Positions 1 to 8,863 of a DNA stretch of 36,942 nucleotides are shown piece after piece. The position numbers and the translations under genes were made by a program. Within the stretch, counting starts at the first letter, position 1. Every line of letters begins with the position of its first letter. This stretch comes from Chlamydiota bacterium (lineage in GTDB: Bacteria > Actinomycetota > Thermoleophilia > Solirubrobacterales > Solirubrobacteraceae). The notes beneath the pieces are model-generated. The model did not search any database, was not told the origin of the DNA, and worked only from the letters and a program-made list of their open reading frames with translations. The stretch is from the NCBI GenBank assembly GCA_903970125.1, contig CAJCHW010000064.1, forward strand, positions 1-36,942. Reading direction: 5' to 3'.

Positions 1-340
1 GCAGGTAGATCGGCGTTTGGCTGCGCGCGCAGCGCGCGCAGTAGTGCGCCATCAGGTCGGGCCCGTAGACGCGAGTGGCCTCGGGTTGCCCGAGCAGGTG
101 CAGCGCCCACACGAGCGGCTGGCCGTCGGGCACAACGAGCGTGGTGTCGAGCACGGCTGCCATCACGTCCGGGTACTCGTGCGCGGACATGATCAGGTTT
201 ACGGCGGCGGCGGTCACGCAGGCGCGCTGGTCCGCCGCGATCGTGGCGTCCATCCAGTCCATCACGGACTCGTAATTGGCAACGGCGAGCGGAATGCCCA
301 GGACAGACGCGCGCTTTAGATCCGTTGGCGCGCCGTTCAC
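1..340 (-). CDS. WecG/TagA/CpsF-family glycosyltransferase, 3' end cut by the window edge
   Basis: Reading the minus strand from a GTG at 340 gives 113 residues with no stop before the edge. The start VLGIPLAVANYESVMDWMD is followed by VTAAAVNLIMSAHEYPD, a VVPDGQPLVWAL segment and RVYGPDLMAHY. This is the conserved N-terminal half of the WecG/TagA/CpsF (GT26) family, which moves an N-acetyl-mannosamine-type sugar from UDP onto a polyprenyl-diphosphate-linked acceptor at the inner membrane face. Full members have about 230-260 residues, so roughly half is missing. The start lies about ten residues before the conserved LG-P motif, as usual; no strong Shine-Dalgarno is visible, so the start is moderately certain. 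It is divergent from the sigma-factor gene, 57 nt away, and fits the polysaccharide theme of the window. Confidence 0.85.
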   Translation of the reverse strand, partial: MNGAPTDLKRASVLGIPLAVANYESVMDWMDATIAADQRACVTAAAVNLIMSAHEYPDVMAAVLDTTLVVPDGQPLVWALHLLGQPEATRVYGPDLMAHYCARCARSQTPIYL

Positions 341-348
341 TGATCTGC

Positions 349-364
349 GGCCAACCCATTGGCC
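349..364. promoter_or_regulatory. Inverted repeat between divergent genes (candidate operator)
   Basis: GGCCAA-CCCA-TTGGCC is a perfect 6-bp inverted repeat with a 4-nt spacer. It sits in the short gap between the WecG/TagA-like gene and the ECF sigma gene, 9 nt before the GTG of the former. It could be a protein-binding site or a small hairpin. No factor can be assigned. Confidence 0.3.
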
Positions 365-397
365 CGATTGCACGTTTGACGTCGGAAAAGGGAGCAC

Positions 398-1831
<1,434 letters not shown>

Positions 1832-1865
1832 ATAAGCCGCGGGCGTGTACAGCGCGCAAGCACGT

Positions 1866-1894
1866 TTGACTGGGCCCGCTGCGGTCGCTAGTGT
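1866..1894 (+). promoter_or_regulatory. Sigma-A-like promoter for the secreted Ig-like protein gene
   Basis: TTGACT (1866-1871), a 17-nt spacer and TAGTGT (1889-1894) form a near-consensus housekeeping promoter. It predicts transcription from about 1901, ahead of the Shine-Dalgarno AAAGGA at 1925-1930 and the GTG at 1936. This rules against the upstream in-frame codon at 1891, which overlaps the -10 element. Confidence 0.6.
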
Positions 1895-1935
1895 TGATGG
1901 TGGTGAGGCTGCCGGTCTCAGGGGAAAGGAACTGC

Positions 1936-3615
1936 GTGACGTCGCACGGATCGCGAGTTGGGATGCAGGTTGGCACGATGCTGCGCGTGCGGTGGGTCGT
2001 CTGCGGGGCACTGGTGGCCATGGGGCTGTTCACGCCGGTGACCGCTGCCGGCGCGCAGAGCCACCGCGACCCTTCGGCTCGCAGCATGACGTTAGTAGGG
2101 GGGATATACAGCGGACTGGAAGGTTCCACGGAACTGATCGAGTTGGCCGGGCGCCAAGTCCCTCAGTTGTGGGTGAGCGAGCCGGGCAACGAGTCAGAAA
2201 GTTGGGGTTGCCCACCGTGGGAACTTGTCGACGGTCAGGTCTACACGCTGCTCTCGACCACCGGTGGGCTCTCTGGTGAGTTCGAATCGGCCGGCGGCGA
2301 AGTGCTGCCCGACGGCAGTGTGATTTCCCTGTACGGGCATTTTGACGTCTACTTCTGTGACTGGTTCACCCTGAAGCCCGAGTTAAAAATCCAATACAAC
2401 GAGACGGGCGATCCGCAGACGGTCACCGGCACCGTGGTGAATGGGACAACCGAACGGGTGTCGCAGACGTTTGTCTCTTACCAGACCGTGGGGCCTACCG
2501 TCACGAACCAACCCTTCGAAGTGGCCGCGACGGTATCGGCCAGCTCTGGGGTGGCCACCGGCGTTGTGACGTTTGACTCCGAAGTCGGCTCTGTGCTACC
2601 TGGTTGTGCGGCGCGGCCGGTGGTGGACAACGACGGCCAGGCCACAGCCTCGTGCCAAACAGCGATTGCCGTCGACGACGCCAATCCTCCTTGCGGGAAG
2701 GATTGCCCACCGGGGGATGTGGCAGGATATAAGGACGCCCTGGCACGGTTCGAACCGGCTAGCGGATCTCGGCTGCTGCCGTCAATGGAGCACTTCGAAG
2801 CCAAAGTTGGTCCTGCGCCCACTGCGACGGCGCTCAGCGTAACGCGCTCATTGGTGGAGGTTGGCCAAGCCGCTGGTTACACCGCGACGGTGACGCCTGA
2901 GTACATCGGTGCGACCATACCCGCGGGCACGATCGAGTTCAGCGAAGGGGTGCGTCCCGTCGAAGGTTGCGCAAGCCAGCCACTGGTGGCGGTCAGCGAA
3001 CGTGGGGTGGCGACGGCGACCTGCACGATTTCCTACACATCCACAGGCGAACACCAGATCACCGCCAGCTACGCGGACGAAGACCCTGAATACAGCAAGA
3101 CGGCCCCGTATCCGGGCCGGCGCCCGGGGCCGAACTTCCTCGGGTCGACCACAGCCACCCCGGCGCGCGTCGCGGTCACAGAACAGCCGGCCACCTGGGC
3201 GAGCACCGAAAAGAGCACCGCGATCGAACCGGTGGCCGTTGAAAGCACCGTTGCCCCGGCTGTCTCGGGCTCATCGCAGGGGGCTGAGACGGCTGGCCCG
3301 CTCTCCGACCTGATTTCCATGCTTCCAATCGCGCCTGGCGACGTGCGCGTTGCTGCACGAAGCCTCCGGGTGCTCCACGGGCGCACTGCGGTCGTGCTGT
3401 TACGGTGTTCGGGCGAACTCGCTTGCACCGGGAAGGTCACGCTGAGCGGGCGTGTGCATCGCCACGACGGCGGGCGATCCTTGTTTGGCTCAGCCGCGTT
3501 CTCGATCGCCCCGCACAGCAAAGACGCGGTGGCGATCGTGCTTACGGGCGCGGGCCGTGCGGCGCTCACCGGCAGGCACAAGCGCCACGGCGCAACGCTG
3601 ACGGTAACAAGCTAG
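1936..3615 (+). CDS. Secreted protein with bacterial Ig-like repeats
   Basis: 559 residues from GTG 1936, chosen because AAAGGA lies 5 nt upstream and a promoter sits at 1866-1894. The N-terminus has basic residues (RVRW), a hydrophobic core (VVCGALVAMGLF) and an AAGA-type cleavage region near residue 40: a signal peptide. Two modules (about 175-290 and 295-390) show the pattern of bacterial Ig-like (Big_3-type) domains, with TFVSYQTVGPTV / TATALSVTRSLVEVGQ openings and GVVTFD / GTIEFSEG cores. The second module is clearer (HQITASYADEDPEYS). A Ser/Thr/Ala-rich linker follows, then a C-terminal Cys-containing beta-type module ending TLTVTS without a membrane anchor. Probably exported and structural or adhesive; no catalytic motif seen. 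It follows the sigma-factor gene on the same strand but has its own promoter. Confidence 0.7.
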   Translation: MTSHGSRVGMQVGTMLRVRWVVCGALVAMGLFTPVTAAGAQSHRDPSARSMTLVGGIYSGLEGSTELIELAGRQVPQLWVSEPGNESESWGCPPWELVDGQVYTLLSTTGGLSGEFESAGGEVLPDGSVISLYGHFDVYFCDWFTLKPELKIQYNETGDPQTVTGTVVNGTTERVSQTFVSYQTVGPTVTNQPFEVAATVSASSGVATGVVTFDSEVGSVLPGCAARPVVDNDGQATASCQTAIAVDDANPPCGKDCPPGDVAGYKDALARFEPASGSRLLPSMEHFEAKVGPAPTATALSVTRSLVEVGQAAGYTATVTPEYIGATIPAGTIEFSEGVRPVEGCASQPLVAVSERGVATATCTISYTSTGEHQITASYADEDPEYSKTAPYPGRRPGPNFLGSTTATPARVAVTEQPATWASTEKSTAIEPVAVESTVAPAVSGSSQGAETAGPLSDLISMLPIAPGDVRVAARSLRVLHGRTAVVLLRCSGELACTGKVTLSGRVHRHDGGRSLFGSAAFSIAPHSKDAVAIVLTGAGRAALTGRHKRHGATLTVTS

Positions 3616-3629
3616 GTCGCGTTCCCGGC

Positions 3630-3645
3630 CCACCGTGAACGGTGG
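3630..3645. terminator. Hairpin between convergent genes
   Basis: CCACCG-TGAA-CGGTGG, a perfect 6-bp stem with a 4-nt loop, lies between the convergent stop codons at 3615 and 3676. There is no U-tract on either side. It is a candidate bidirectional terminator, of the U-less kind common in high-GC actinobacteria. Confidence 0.4.
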
Positions 3646-3675
3646 CGAGAAACCGCTGTGCGCTTGCCTACCCGC

Positions 3676-5013
3676 TCAGGGCTGCGGAAAGACCTTGACG
3701 AGCTTCTTCAGTCCCAGCGGGTTTCCGCGGATACGCAGTCGGCCTGTCACGAGAGCTCGCCGCGGGTCAAGGCGGCGGCCGATGATGTCCACGTAGTCCT
3801 GGTAGGCCACAGCCAGGCGCAGCGCAGGCGCAGCGACCGGACCCTCAGCCGCGACGGCGGTCCCGTTGTCGACCGTGAGATGCCACGTGGCGATATCGGG
3901 ATCGACGAACTCGTACTGGAAGGTCGTCGGGCGCGAGAGGCCGTGCTTTGGATCGACCGTGAGCGCCATCGTGTTGAACAGCAGCGCGACGGTCTCGGGA
4001 TCGCGCTTTGTGGGGCCTTCGCGGACGCCGGTGATGCCCGCCATCGCCAGTTCGCGACCGCGACGCGCGACCTCCTCGGGAGTAAAGCCCGCAAACATGA
4101 CCGGCGGCCCGGGCAGCTGCTCGGGAGCCAGGCCGGCGGCCTTCAAGCGCGCGACCAAGGAGCTGGCGCCCATACCACCGACCTGGTCGAAGGTGTAGCC
4201 AAAGCAGGACACGTAGCGCTCATCCCACCCGGGAGGCATCAGCACCTGCCCGGTGTGCTGGAGCACTTCGTGCAGCAACCTCGCCACCGCGGCGGGCACG
4301 CGTGTGTCTTCACGAGCGAGGTCGGCGAGCAGCTTGACGCCAAAGCCGATATGGCGCTGCTCGTCGAGCGCCACGTTGCGCATCCCCGCCGTGAAGGCGG
4401 GCAGGATCTCGCGACGCTCAAGGTACTCGGAGATCATGTGTTGGCCGGGATGGGCCAGGGCAGCCTCGACGACGAAGTGGTACAGCGTGACGCCCGCGGC
4501 CAGCTGGGGCCTTGAGCGGTTGACGCGCAGTTCGTCGGCCATGCGGTCGAGGCGCTTGAAGATGGTGCGAATGCCGGGAGTCAGCTGCGGCTTGATCGCC
4601 GCAAGGCCCGATGCCACGGACCCGTCCCCGAGGCCGCAGACCTCCTGCACAAAGCGCTTGAAGAAGACCGCGTGACGCGCCTCGTCAGCCTGCTGCGTGG
4701 CCAGAAAGTACTTCTGCTCCGGCAGCGGCGCGGCGTCGATGTAGGGGGAGAGGTTGTCGGCCACCGAGTCCTCGCCCCAGAAGAATTGGGCGTAGTTCCA
4801 CAGCGCCGCCGTGCGCTCGAAGTCCGTGAGCTGCTCGCGCCACTGCCGTGCGTCTTCGGTGAAGTCGAGCTCGGTGGCGCTCCAGTGGCCACGCTCCCAG
4901 CGGGCGTAGAGGTCGTCGTATGAGATTGCATCAGCGGCGAGGGTCGCCCCGTCGTGTGTGCCGGCGCGCACCTCTGCATCGGCGGGTGAGGTTGATTCGG
5001 TGGCGATTGCCAT
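3676..5013 (-). CDS. R2-like ligand-binding oxidase (R2lox type) fused to a C-terminal SCP2 domain
   Basis: 445 residues. Residues about 35-290 form a ferritin-like diiron domain with all six ligands visible: E81 (FWGED), E111 and H114 (DEARH), E183 (VVEAALA), E218 and H221 (DEQRH). The first ligand is Glu, as in R2lox proteins, not Asp as in class I ribonucleotide reductase R2. V84 (ligand +3) and Y178 (third-Glu -5) sit where R2lox makes its Val-Tyr ether cross-link. From about 335 to the end the chain resembles an SCP2 sterol/lipid-binding domain (DPETVALLFNTMA ... WHLTVDNGTAVAAEG ... RLRIRGNPLGLKKLVKVFP). R2lox binds a long-chain fatty acid, so a lipid-carrier partner makes sense: probably a lipid-modifying oxidase, substrate unknown. 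It is divergent from a TetR gene, whose likely operator overlaps its promoter. Automatic annotation would probably call it NrdB, which I judge wrong. Confidence 0.82.
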   Translation of the reverse strand: MAIATESTSPADAEVRAGTHDGATLAADAISYDDLYARWERGHWSATELDFTEDARQWREQLTDFERTAALWNYAQFFWGEDSVADNLSPYIDAAPLPEQKYFLATQQADEARHAVFFKRFVQEVCGLGDGSVASGLAAIKPQLTPGIRTIFKRLDRMADELRVNRSRPQLAAGVTLYHFVVEAALAHPGQHMISEYLERREILPAFTAGMRNVALDEQRHIGFGVKLLADLAREDTRVPAAVARLLHEVLQHTGQVLMPPGWDERYVSCFGYTFDQVGGMGASSLVARLKAAGLAPEQLPGPPVMFAGFTPEEVARRGRELAMAGITGVREGPTKRDPETVALLFNTMALTVDPKHGLSRPTTFQYEFVDPDIATWHLTVDNGTAVAAEGPVAAPALRLAVAYQDYVDIIGRRLDPRRALVTGRLRIRGNPLGLKKLVKVFPQP

Positions 5014-5062
5014 GCGTTCTTTCGTGGCGCCCGTGGGCTGTTGTCGAGCCGACTGCCAGCTA

Positions 5063-5090
5063 ACTGTAGCGGCTCCGACCGCTCAGATAA
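5063..5090 (-). promoter_or_regulatory. Candidate promoter of the R2lox-SCP2 gene
   Basis: On the minus strand TTATCT (5090-5085), a 16-nt spacer and TACAGT (5068-5063) form a plausible -35/-10 pair, giving a leader of about 45 nt before the ATG at 5013. The -35 hexamer lies within the inverted repeats described next. Confidence 0.4.
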
Positions 5091-5110
5091 CAGACGCTAT
5101 CTCAATAGCG
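5085..5110. promoter_or_regulatory. Overlapping inverted repeats: candidate TetR operator
   Basis: Two palindromes overlap here: AGATA-N8-TATCT (5085-5102) and CGCTAT-CTCA-ATAGCG (5095-5110, perfect 6-bp arms). They lie between the divergent R2lox and TetR genes, over the presumed -35 of the former and 26 nt before the TetR ATG. This is where a TetR repressor would control both genes. Which palindrome is bound cannot be decided from sequence. Confidence 0.5.
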
Positions 5111-5135
5111 CTCGCTCTTCAACTACGATGGAGCG

Positions 5136-5765
5136 ATGGCGCTCGCGCAAGCCAAACGTCTGACGCGCGAAGAGAGCAGGGCGGCAACGCGTGAACGTCT
5201 GCTCGATGGCGCCCGGACCGTGTTCGCGCGGGCCGGATTCCACGGGGCCTCGGTCGAGGAGATCGCATCAGAGGCCGGGTTCTCCACGGGGGCGTTGTAC
5301 TCGAACTTCGACGGTAAGCAGAATCTGTTTCTGGCGCTGATGGAGCGCGAGATCGACCGTCACGCGCGGGAGATTGCGGCGGCTGTGGGCCACCGGCCTT
5401 CGGTCAGCGCGCGCGCGGCCGGCGGTGCGCGCCAATGGATGAGCACGATTGACCGCGAGCCCGAGCTGGTGCTGCTGTTCATGGAGTTCTGGGCTTACGG
5501 GATTCGCGATCGCAACGTGCGCCCACAGGTGGCCGCTCGCTTTGCGCAGGTGCGCTCGATGTTGACCGAGTTGATCGCGGATGCGATGCGCGAGTTCGGG
5601 ATCAGGCTCCAGTTGCCAGCCGAACATCTGGCGATCGCAATTGATGCGCTTGCCGACGGAATTGCTCGGCAGAAGCTTGCCGACCCGGAGGCGGTTCCGG
5701 CGGATCTGCTGGGACGGGTGATCGCGCTGCTGGTTGCAGGCGCCACCCGCCCCTCCGAGCCGTAG
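5136..5765 (+). CDS. TetR-family transcriptional regulator
   Basis: 209 residues, normal for the family. The N-terminal DNA-binding domain is classic: TRERLLDGARTVFARAGFHG (helix 1), then ASVEEIASEAGFSTGALYSNFDGKQNLFLALM, the helix-turn-helix with the GALYSNF recognition helix and K/LF continuation. The C-terminal half (about 75-209) is a helical ligand-binding domain with no diagnostic residues. It is divergent from the R2lox-SCP2 gene with inverted repeats in the shared 122-nt gap. Inferred role: ligand-responsive repressor of that gene and itself, possibly sensing a lipid. The polymerase gene starts 10 nt after its stop, so the two may be co-transcribed. Confidence 0.9.
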   Translation: MALAQAKRLTREESRAATRERLLDGARTVFARAGFHGASVEEIASEAGFSTGALYSNFDGKQNLFLALMEREIDRHAREIAAAVGHRPSVSARAAGGARQWMSTIDREPELVLLFMEFWAYGIRDRNVRPQVAARFAQVRSMLTELIADAMREFGIRLQLPAEHLAIAIDALADGIARQKLADPEAVPADLLGRVIALLVAGATRPSEP

Positions 5766-5774
5766 GCTCAATAC

Positions 5775-7931
5775 ATGGAAAGCCACTCGGTGGAGCCGGC
5801 GCGGTCGGCGCTACCACGCAAACGGGCGCGTTCGGGCACGAAGCGTTCGAGCAGGAAACGTTCAAGCACGAAGGGCATCGCTGAGTTCCTGCGCGGGTCT
5901 CCGATCGTGGTGCCCGCCCTGGGTGCGCTGGCGCTGTTCGTCGCGTGGGCGACCAACCAGGGTGGCTACCCGCTGACACACTGGGCCCCGGGCGCGTTGA
6001 TCGTGCTGGTATTGCTCGGTATCGCTGCGGGCTGGATCCCGGTCCGCATTGGCGAGCTCCCGCGAGCGGTGCTTGTTGCGCTCGCTGGCATGGCGTTGTA
6101 CACGGCGTGGAGCTTTCTCTCGATCCTCTGGGCGGGTGTGCCGGGAGACGCCTGGGAAGGCGCCGATCGGACGCTCTTGTATCTGCTCGTCTTTGCGCTG
6201 TTTGCGACCTGGCGTATGCGCGCAGAGGCCGCTGCGTTGCTGGTTGTGGTCTGGACGCTGGCTTTGACGGGCGTGGCGGCGTTCGTCGTGGTGCATCTGG
6301 ACACCCTTGGTGGTCTCGGACTGGAGGCGGCACTACCTGCGGGACGACTGGTCTATCCCGCGGGCTACGTCAACGCAAACGCGGCGCAGTGGATGATGGT
6401 GGCGTTTCCGGCGCTGCTGCTCGCGCGCAGTGGGCGCTTGCACCCAGCACTGCGCGGGGTCCTGGCCGGCGCCGCTGTGCTGCTCACAGACGTTGCGCTG
6501 CTCAGTCTGAGCAGGGGCTCGGTGTTCGCGAGCGCAGCGCTGCTCCTGGTCGTGTTTGCCTTGGCGCCCGGGCGCCTGCGCACATTTGCGGTGCTGGTGC
6601 CCGTGTTGCTCGGTGTGGCGGCGTCAACGCCGCTGTTGCTGAAGGTCGGCGATCGGCTGCAAGCACCGGAACAGACGCAGACCGCTGCGAGTGCGGCCGA
6701 AAGCGCCGTACACCATGCGAGCGCGGCGATGTTCGCTGCGACGGTTCTGGTGGCCCTTGCGGTGGCCCTGGCAGCCGCGTTTGAACGCAACCGCAGCCGC
6801 TGGCCCAACGCCCGAGCCCCCCTGCGCCGCGCCCTCAGCGTTGCCGCGGTGGTCACGGTCGTGGCTGGGATCGGCGGCGTCTTTGCAGCTGTGAGCAACC
6901 CGATCGCGCGGGTCAGCCACGAGTGGGACACCTTCACGAGCAGCCAGGGCTATAGCGCCAACGAAACGGGCAATCGGCTTATCAGCGGGCTGGGGTCAAG
7001 CCGCTACGATTTTTACCGCGTTGCATTGGACGAATTTGCTGCGCATCCACTGCTTGGGATTGGCGCGGACAACTTCGCCCAGCAGTACCTGCGTAAGGGC
7101 CACAGCAACGAGACGCCCCACTATCCCCACAGCGTCGAGCTGCGCACGCTCGTGGAGACTGGGCTCATCGGGACCGCGCTGGCCCTGGTGGGTGTGATCG
7201 CTGCCCTGTTCGCCGCTGGGCGGGCGATACGACGCTCGGATGGGCTTGGTCGCGCGGTGGCGGCTGCAGCGCTGGCGGGCTTTGGCTACTGGGCCGTCCA
7301 CGGGTCGGTCGACTGGTTCTTTGAGTACGCAGGCCTTGGTGCACCCGCGTTCGCGATGCTTGGCATCGCATGCGCGCTGGATCGCGGACGGCCGGTCACG
7401 CAGAGCGGTCGCCTTGCGCGCACCTGGCAGCGGCTCTGGCAGGTGCCGATTCGCCCGCTTGTGCTCGGCTTGCCGGCGGCGGCGGTCGCGCTCGTGATCG
7501 CCGCGTCGCTCGTGGCACCCTGGTTGAGCGGGCTCGAGCAGGAGAGCGCAGCGCGCGTGTGGGTGCAGTCACGCGCCGCCGCGTACTCCCGCTTGAACAC
7601 CGCCGCCGAACTTGACCCGTTGAGCGCTGAGCCGTACCTGGTCGCGGGCAGCATCGCGATCCGCCTGGAAGAATTCGGCCGCGCCGACCACGAGTTTGCC
7701 CTCGCGCTGGGGCGCGTACCGCAGAGCCAGTACGCGATCCTCGAGCGCGGCACAATCGCGTCTCAGCGCGGCGAAGGCGCGGAAGCGGTGAGGCTGTTGC
7801 AGCGGGCTGTCGTACTTTATCCCCGCGACAACCTGGCCCACGCGGCCCTGGCATACGCACGCGAAGGGGTCAGGATCAGCGTCGCGCTGCTGAATGCGCA
7901 GATCCTCAAGGAAGGTCAGGAACTTCAGTAG
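5775..7931 (+). CDS. O-antigen ligase/polymerase (Wzy_C-type) membrane protein with TPR-like C-terminus
   Basis: 718 residues. After a very basic N-terminal tail (about 1-37) come about eleven hydrophobic segments. A large extracytoplasmic loop (about 375-455) carries the family pattern: N-E-T-G-N-R-L, then SRYDFYRVALDEFAAHPLLGIGADNFAQQYL and HYPHSVELRTLVETGLIG. The R...A...HPLLGxGxxNF and H(S)...L...ETGL motifs mark the O-antigen ligase/Wzy superfamily (PF04932), which joins lipid-linked glycans outside the membrane. After the last membrane segment, residues about 595-718 are helical and repeat-like (AYSRLNTAAELDPLSAEPYL; QYAILERGTIASQRGEGAEAV), consistent with two or three TPRs that may recruit partners. 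No Shine-Dalgarno is obvious; it starts 10 nt after tetR. A second polymerase-like gene lies at 25412. Polymerase versus ligase cannot be decided. Confidence 0.85.
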   Translation: MESHSVEPARSALPRKRARSGTKRSSRKRSSTKGIAEFLRGSPIVVPALGALALFVAWATNQGGYPLTHWAPGALIVLVLLGIAAGWIPVRIGELPRAVLVALAGMALYTAWSFLSILWAGVPGDAWEGADRTLLYLLVFALFATWRMRAEAAALLVVVWTLALTGVAAFVVVHLDTLGGLGLEAALPAGRLVYPAGYVNANAAQWMMVAFPALLLARSGRLHPALRGVLAGAAVLLTDVALLSLSRGSVFASAALLLVVFALAPGRLRTFAVLVPVLLGVAASTPLLLKVGDRLQAPEQTQTAASAAESAVHHASAAMFAATVLVALAVALAAAFERNRSRWPNARAPLRRALSVAAVVTVVAGIGGVFAAVSNPIARVSHEWDTFTSSQGYSANETGNRLISGLGSSRYDFYRVALDEFAAHPLLGIGADNFAQQYLRKGHSNETPHYPHSVELRTLVETGLIGTALALVGVIAALFAAGRAIRRSDGLGRAVAAAALAGFGYWAVHGSVDWFFEYAGLGAPAFAMLGIACALDRGRPVTQSGRLARTWQRLWQVPIRPLVLGLPAAAVALVIAASLVAPWLSGLEQESAARVWVQSRAAAYSRLNTAAELDPLSAEPYLVAGSIAIRLEEFGRADHEFALALGRVPQSQYAILERGTIASQRGEGAEAVRLLQRAVVLYPRDNLAHAALAYAREGVRISVALLNAQILKEGQELQ

Positions 7932-8193
7932 CTGGGGTGGGTGTGAGGTGCCTCACAGAGTCCCTTGGCCGGGAAAAATCCATTGCCAGGACGGCCGCTG
8001 TTCGCTACCCTTGGAGGACATCGTTCGTCGCTTGGTGGAGGACGGAGCAGACGAAGCGTGTGCCGGCGCTCACATCGGACGGGATTGCGAACGAGACAAG
8101 ATGGATGAACTAGCTCAAGGACGAGGCCAGGCTGACGATGCTGCGCGCTGGGAGGCTGGCGCCAGGCTCGCGGCTGCATACGCTCATGGGCGT
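7932..8193 (+). other. Leader region with inverted repeats before the Ser/Gly/Ala-rich protein gene
   Basis: This 262-nt stretch stays open in the frame of the downstream gene, but its predicted peptide (Cys- and charge-rich, no motif) looks unlike a protein start. It holds GTGAGG-TG-CCTCAC (7943-7956), and a perfect 8-bp hairpin GCATACGC / GCGTATGC with a 6-nt loop (8176-8197) that encloses the ATG at 8194. An alternative in-frame ATG lies at 8101. I recognise no riboswitch class here. Confidence 0.35.
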
Positions 8194-8799
8194 ATGCTTG
8201 GCGAGAAAGGTGTCTCACTGCGCTTACTGGGTACAAAAGCTCTGCGGGTAGGTGTGTTGCTCATCGTGGGTTTCACTCCGGGAGCGCTGCTCATGCTGCC
8301 TGCGCAGGCGACAGCTGTCGCTGCGGACACATCTGCTCCTGCTGGGTCTGGCCACAGCGGAGCATCGGGGCCGATCCTCAGCGGCTACGGCAGTTCGGGC
8401 GCCAATGTCCAGGTGCTTCTGGGCGCTGCGCTGGCCAGCGGCCATGGGACAAGCGGCGGGACCGGGGGCTCCGGTTCGACGGCCACCACGGCCACCACCG
8501 TCTCTACCTCAACGGCTTCGGCGTCCGCTGGCAGTGGGACCGCGGGGACCGGGACGAGCGGTGGCGCTGGTGCCGGTGGCTCAGGAACGGCTGCCACCAA
8601 TGGATCCGAGGCTACAGGCGCGACCCAGGGCGCCTCCAGCACTCTGGCAGGGCACGCCATCGTTGGCACGCAGCCTGCGATAGTTGCTGCACAGCCGCTG
8701 GGCCTATCCGGCGGCGATCTGGTGGCCGTGCTTGTTGTGGCGTTGGCCCTTGTGCCCATCGGTCTGTTGACCCGGTCCGTAGCCAGGGGTAATCGATGA
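8194..8799 (+). CDS. Low-complexity exported protein with C-terminal membrane anchor
   Basis: 201 residues from ATG 8194, a start that gives a clean signal peptide: basic n-region (K, R, K, R within about 20 residues), core VGVLLIVGFTPGALLML, then PAQATAVAADT. Residues about 45-165 are almost only Ser, Gly, Ala and Thr, with runs such as TATTATTVSTSTASASAGSG. The C-terminus has a hydrophobic segment (DLVAVLVVALALVPIGLL) and a short basic tail RSVARGNR, an anchor-plus-stop-transfer pattern that resembles sorting signals but has no LPxTG. Function unknown; it looks like a flexible, possibly glycosylated surface stalk. It lies between the polymerase and the initiating transferase on the same strand. 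In-frame starts at 8101 or 8035 would add a long hydrophilic N-terminus and are less likely. Confidence 0.55.
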   Translation: MLGEKGVSLRLLGTKALRVGVLLIVGFTPGALLMLPAQATAVAADTSAPAGSGHSGASGPILSGYGSSGANVQVLLGAALASGHGTSGGTGGSGSTATTATTVSTSTASASAGSGTAGTGTSGGAGAGGSGTAATNGSEATGATQGASSTLAGHAIVGTQPAIVAAQPLGLSGGDLVAVLVVALALVPIGLLTRSVARGNR

Positions 8800-8863
8800 T
8801 CGTGTGCAATATGGCTACCAGAATGAGAATGCCTTGTTATTTGCTCGGGGATAGGACGATGCA

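Noticed and set aside
17-319. Open plus-strand frame at the left edge
   Set aside because: It lies opposite a frame with clear WecG/TagA motifs and its own product has no motif.
1891-1935. Longer start for the Ig-like secreted protein
   Set aside because: It overlaps the -10 of a good promoter, while GTG 1936 has a well-placed Shine-Dalgarno.
3676-5013. Ribonucleotide reductase small subunit (NrdB)
   Set aside because: First ligand is Glu, the Val/Tyr cross-link positions of R2lox are present, an SCP2 domain is fused, and no large-subunit gene is nearby.
7932-8035. GEMM-like element before the low-complexity protein (GACGGCCGC...GCTACCC)
   Set aside because: No CGCAAAGC core and no capped helix in the right place.
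7894-8193. N-terminal extension of the low-complexity membrane protein
   Set aside because: It overlaps the polymerase stop, has no ribosome site at 7894, and would bury the signal peptide about 100 residues inside.
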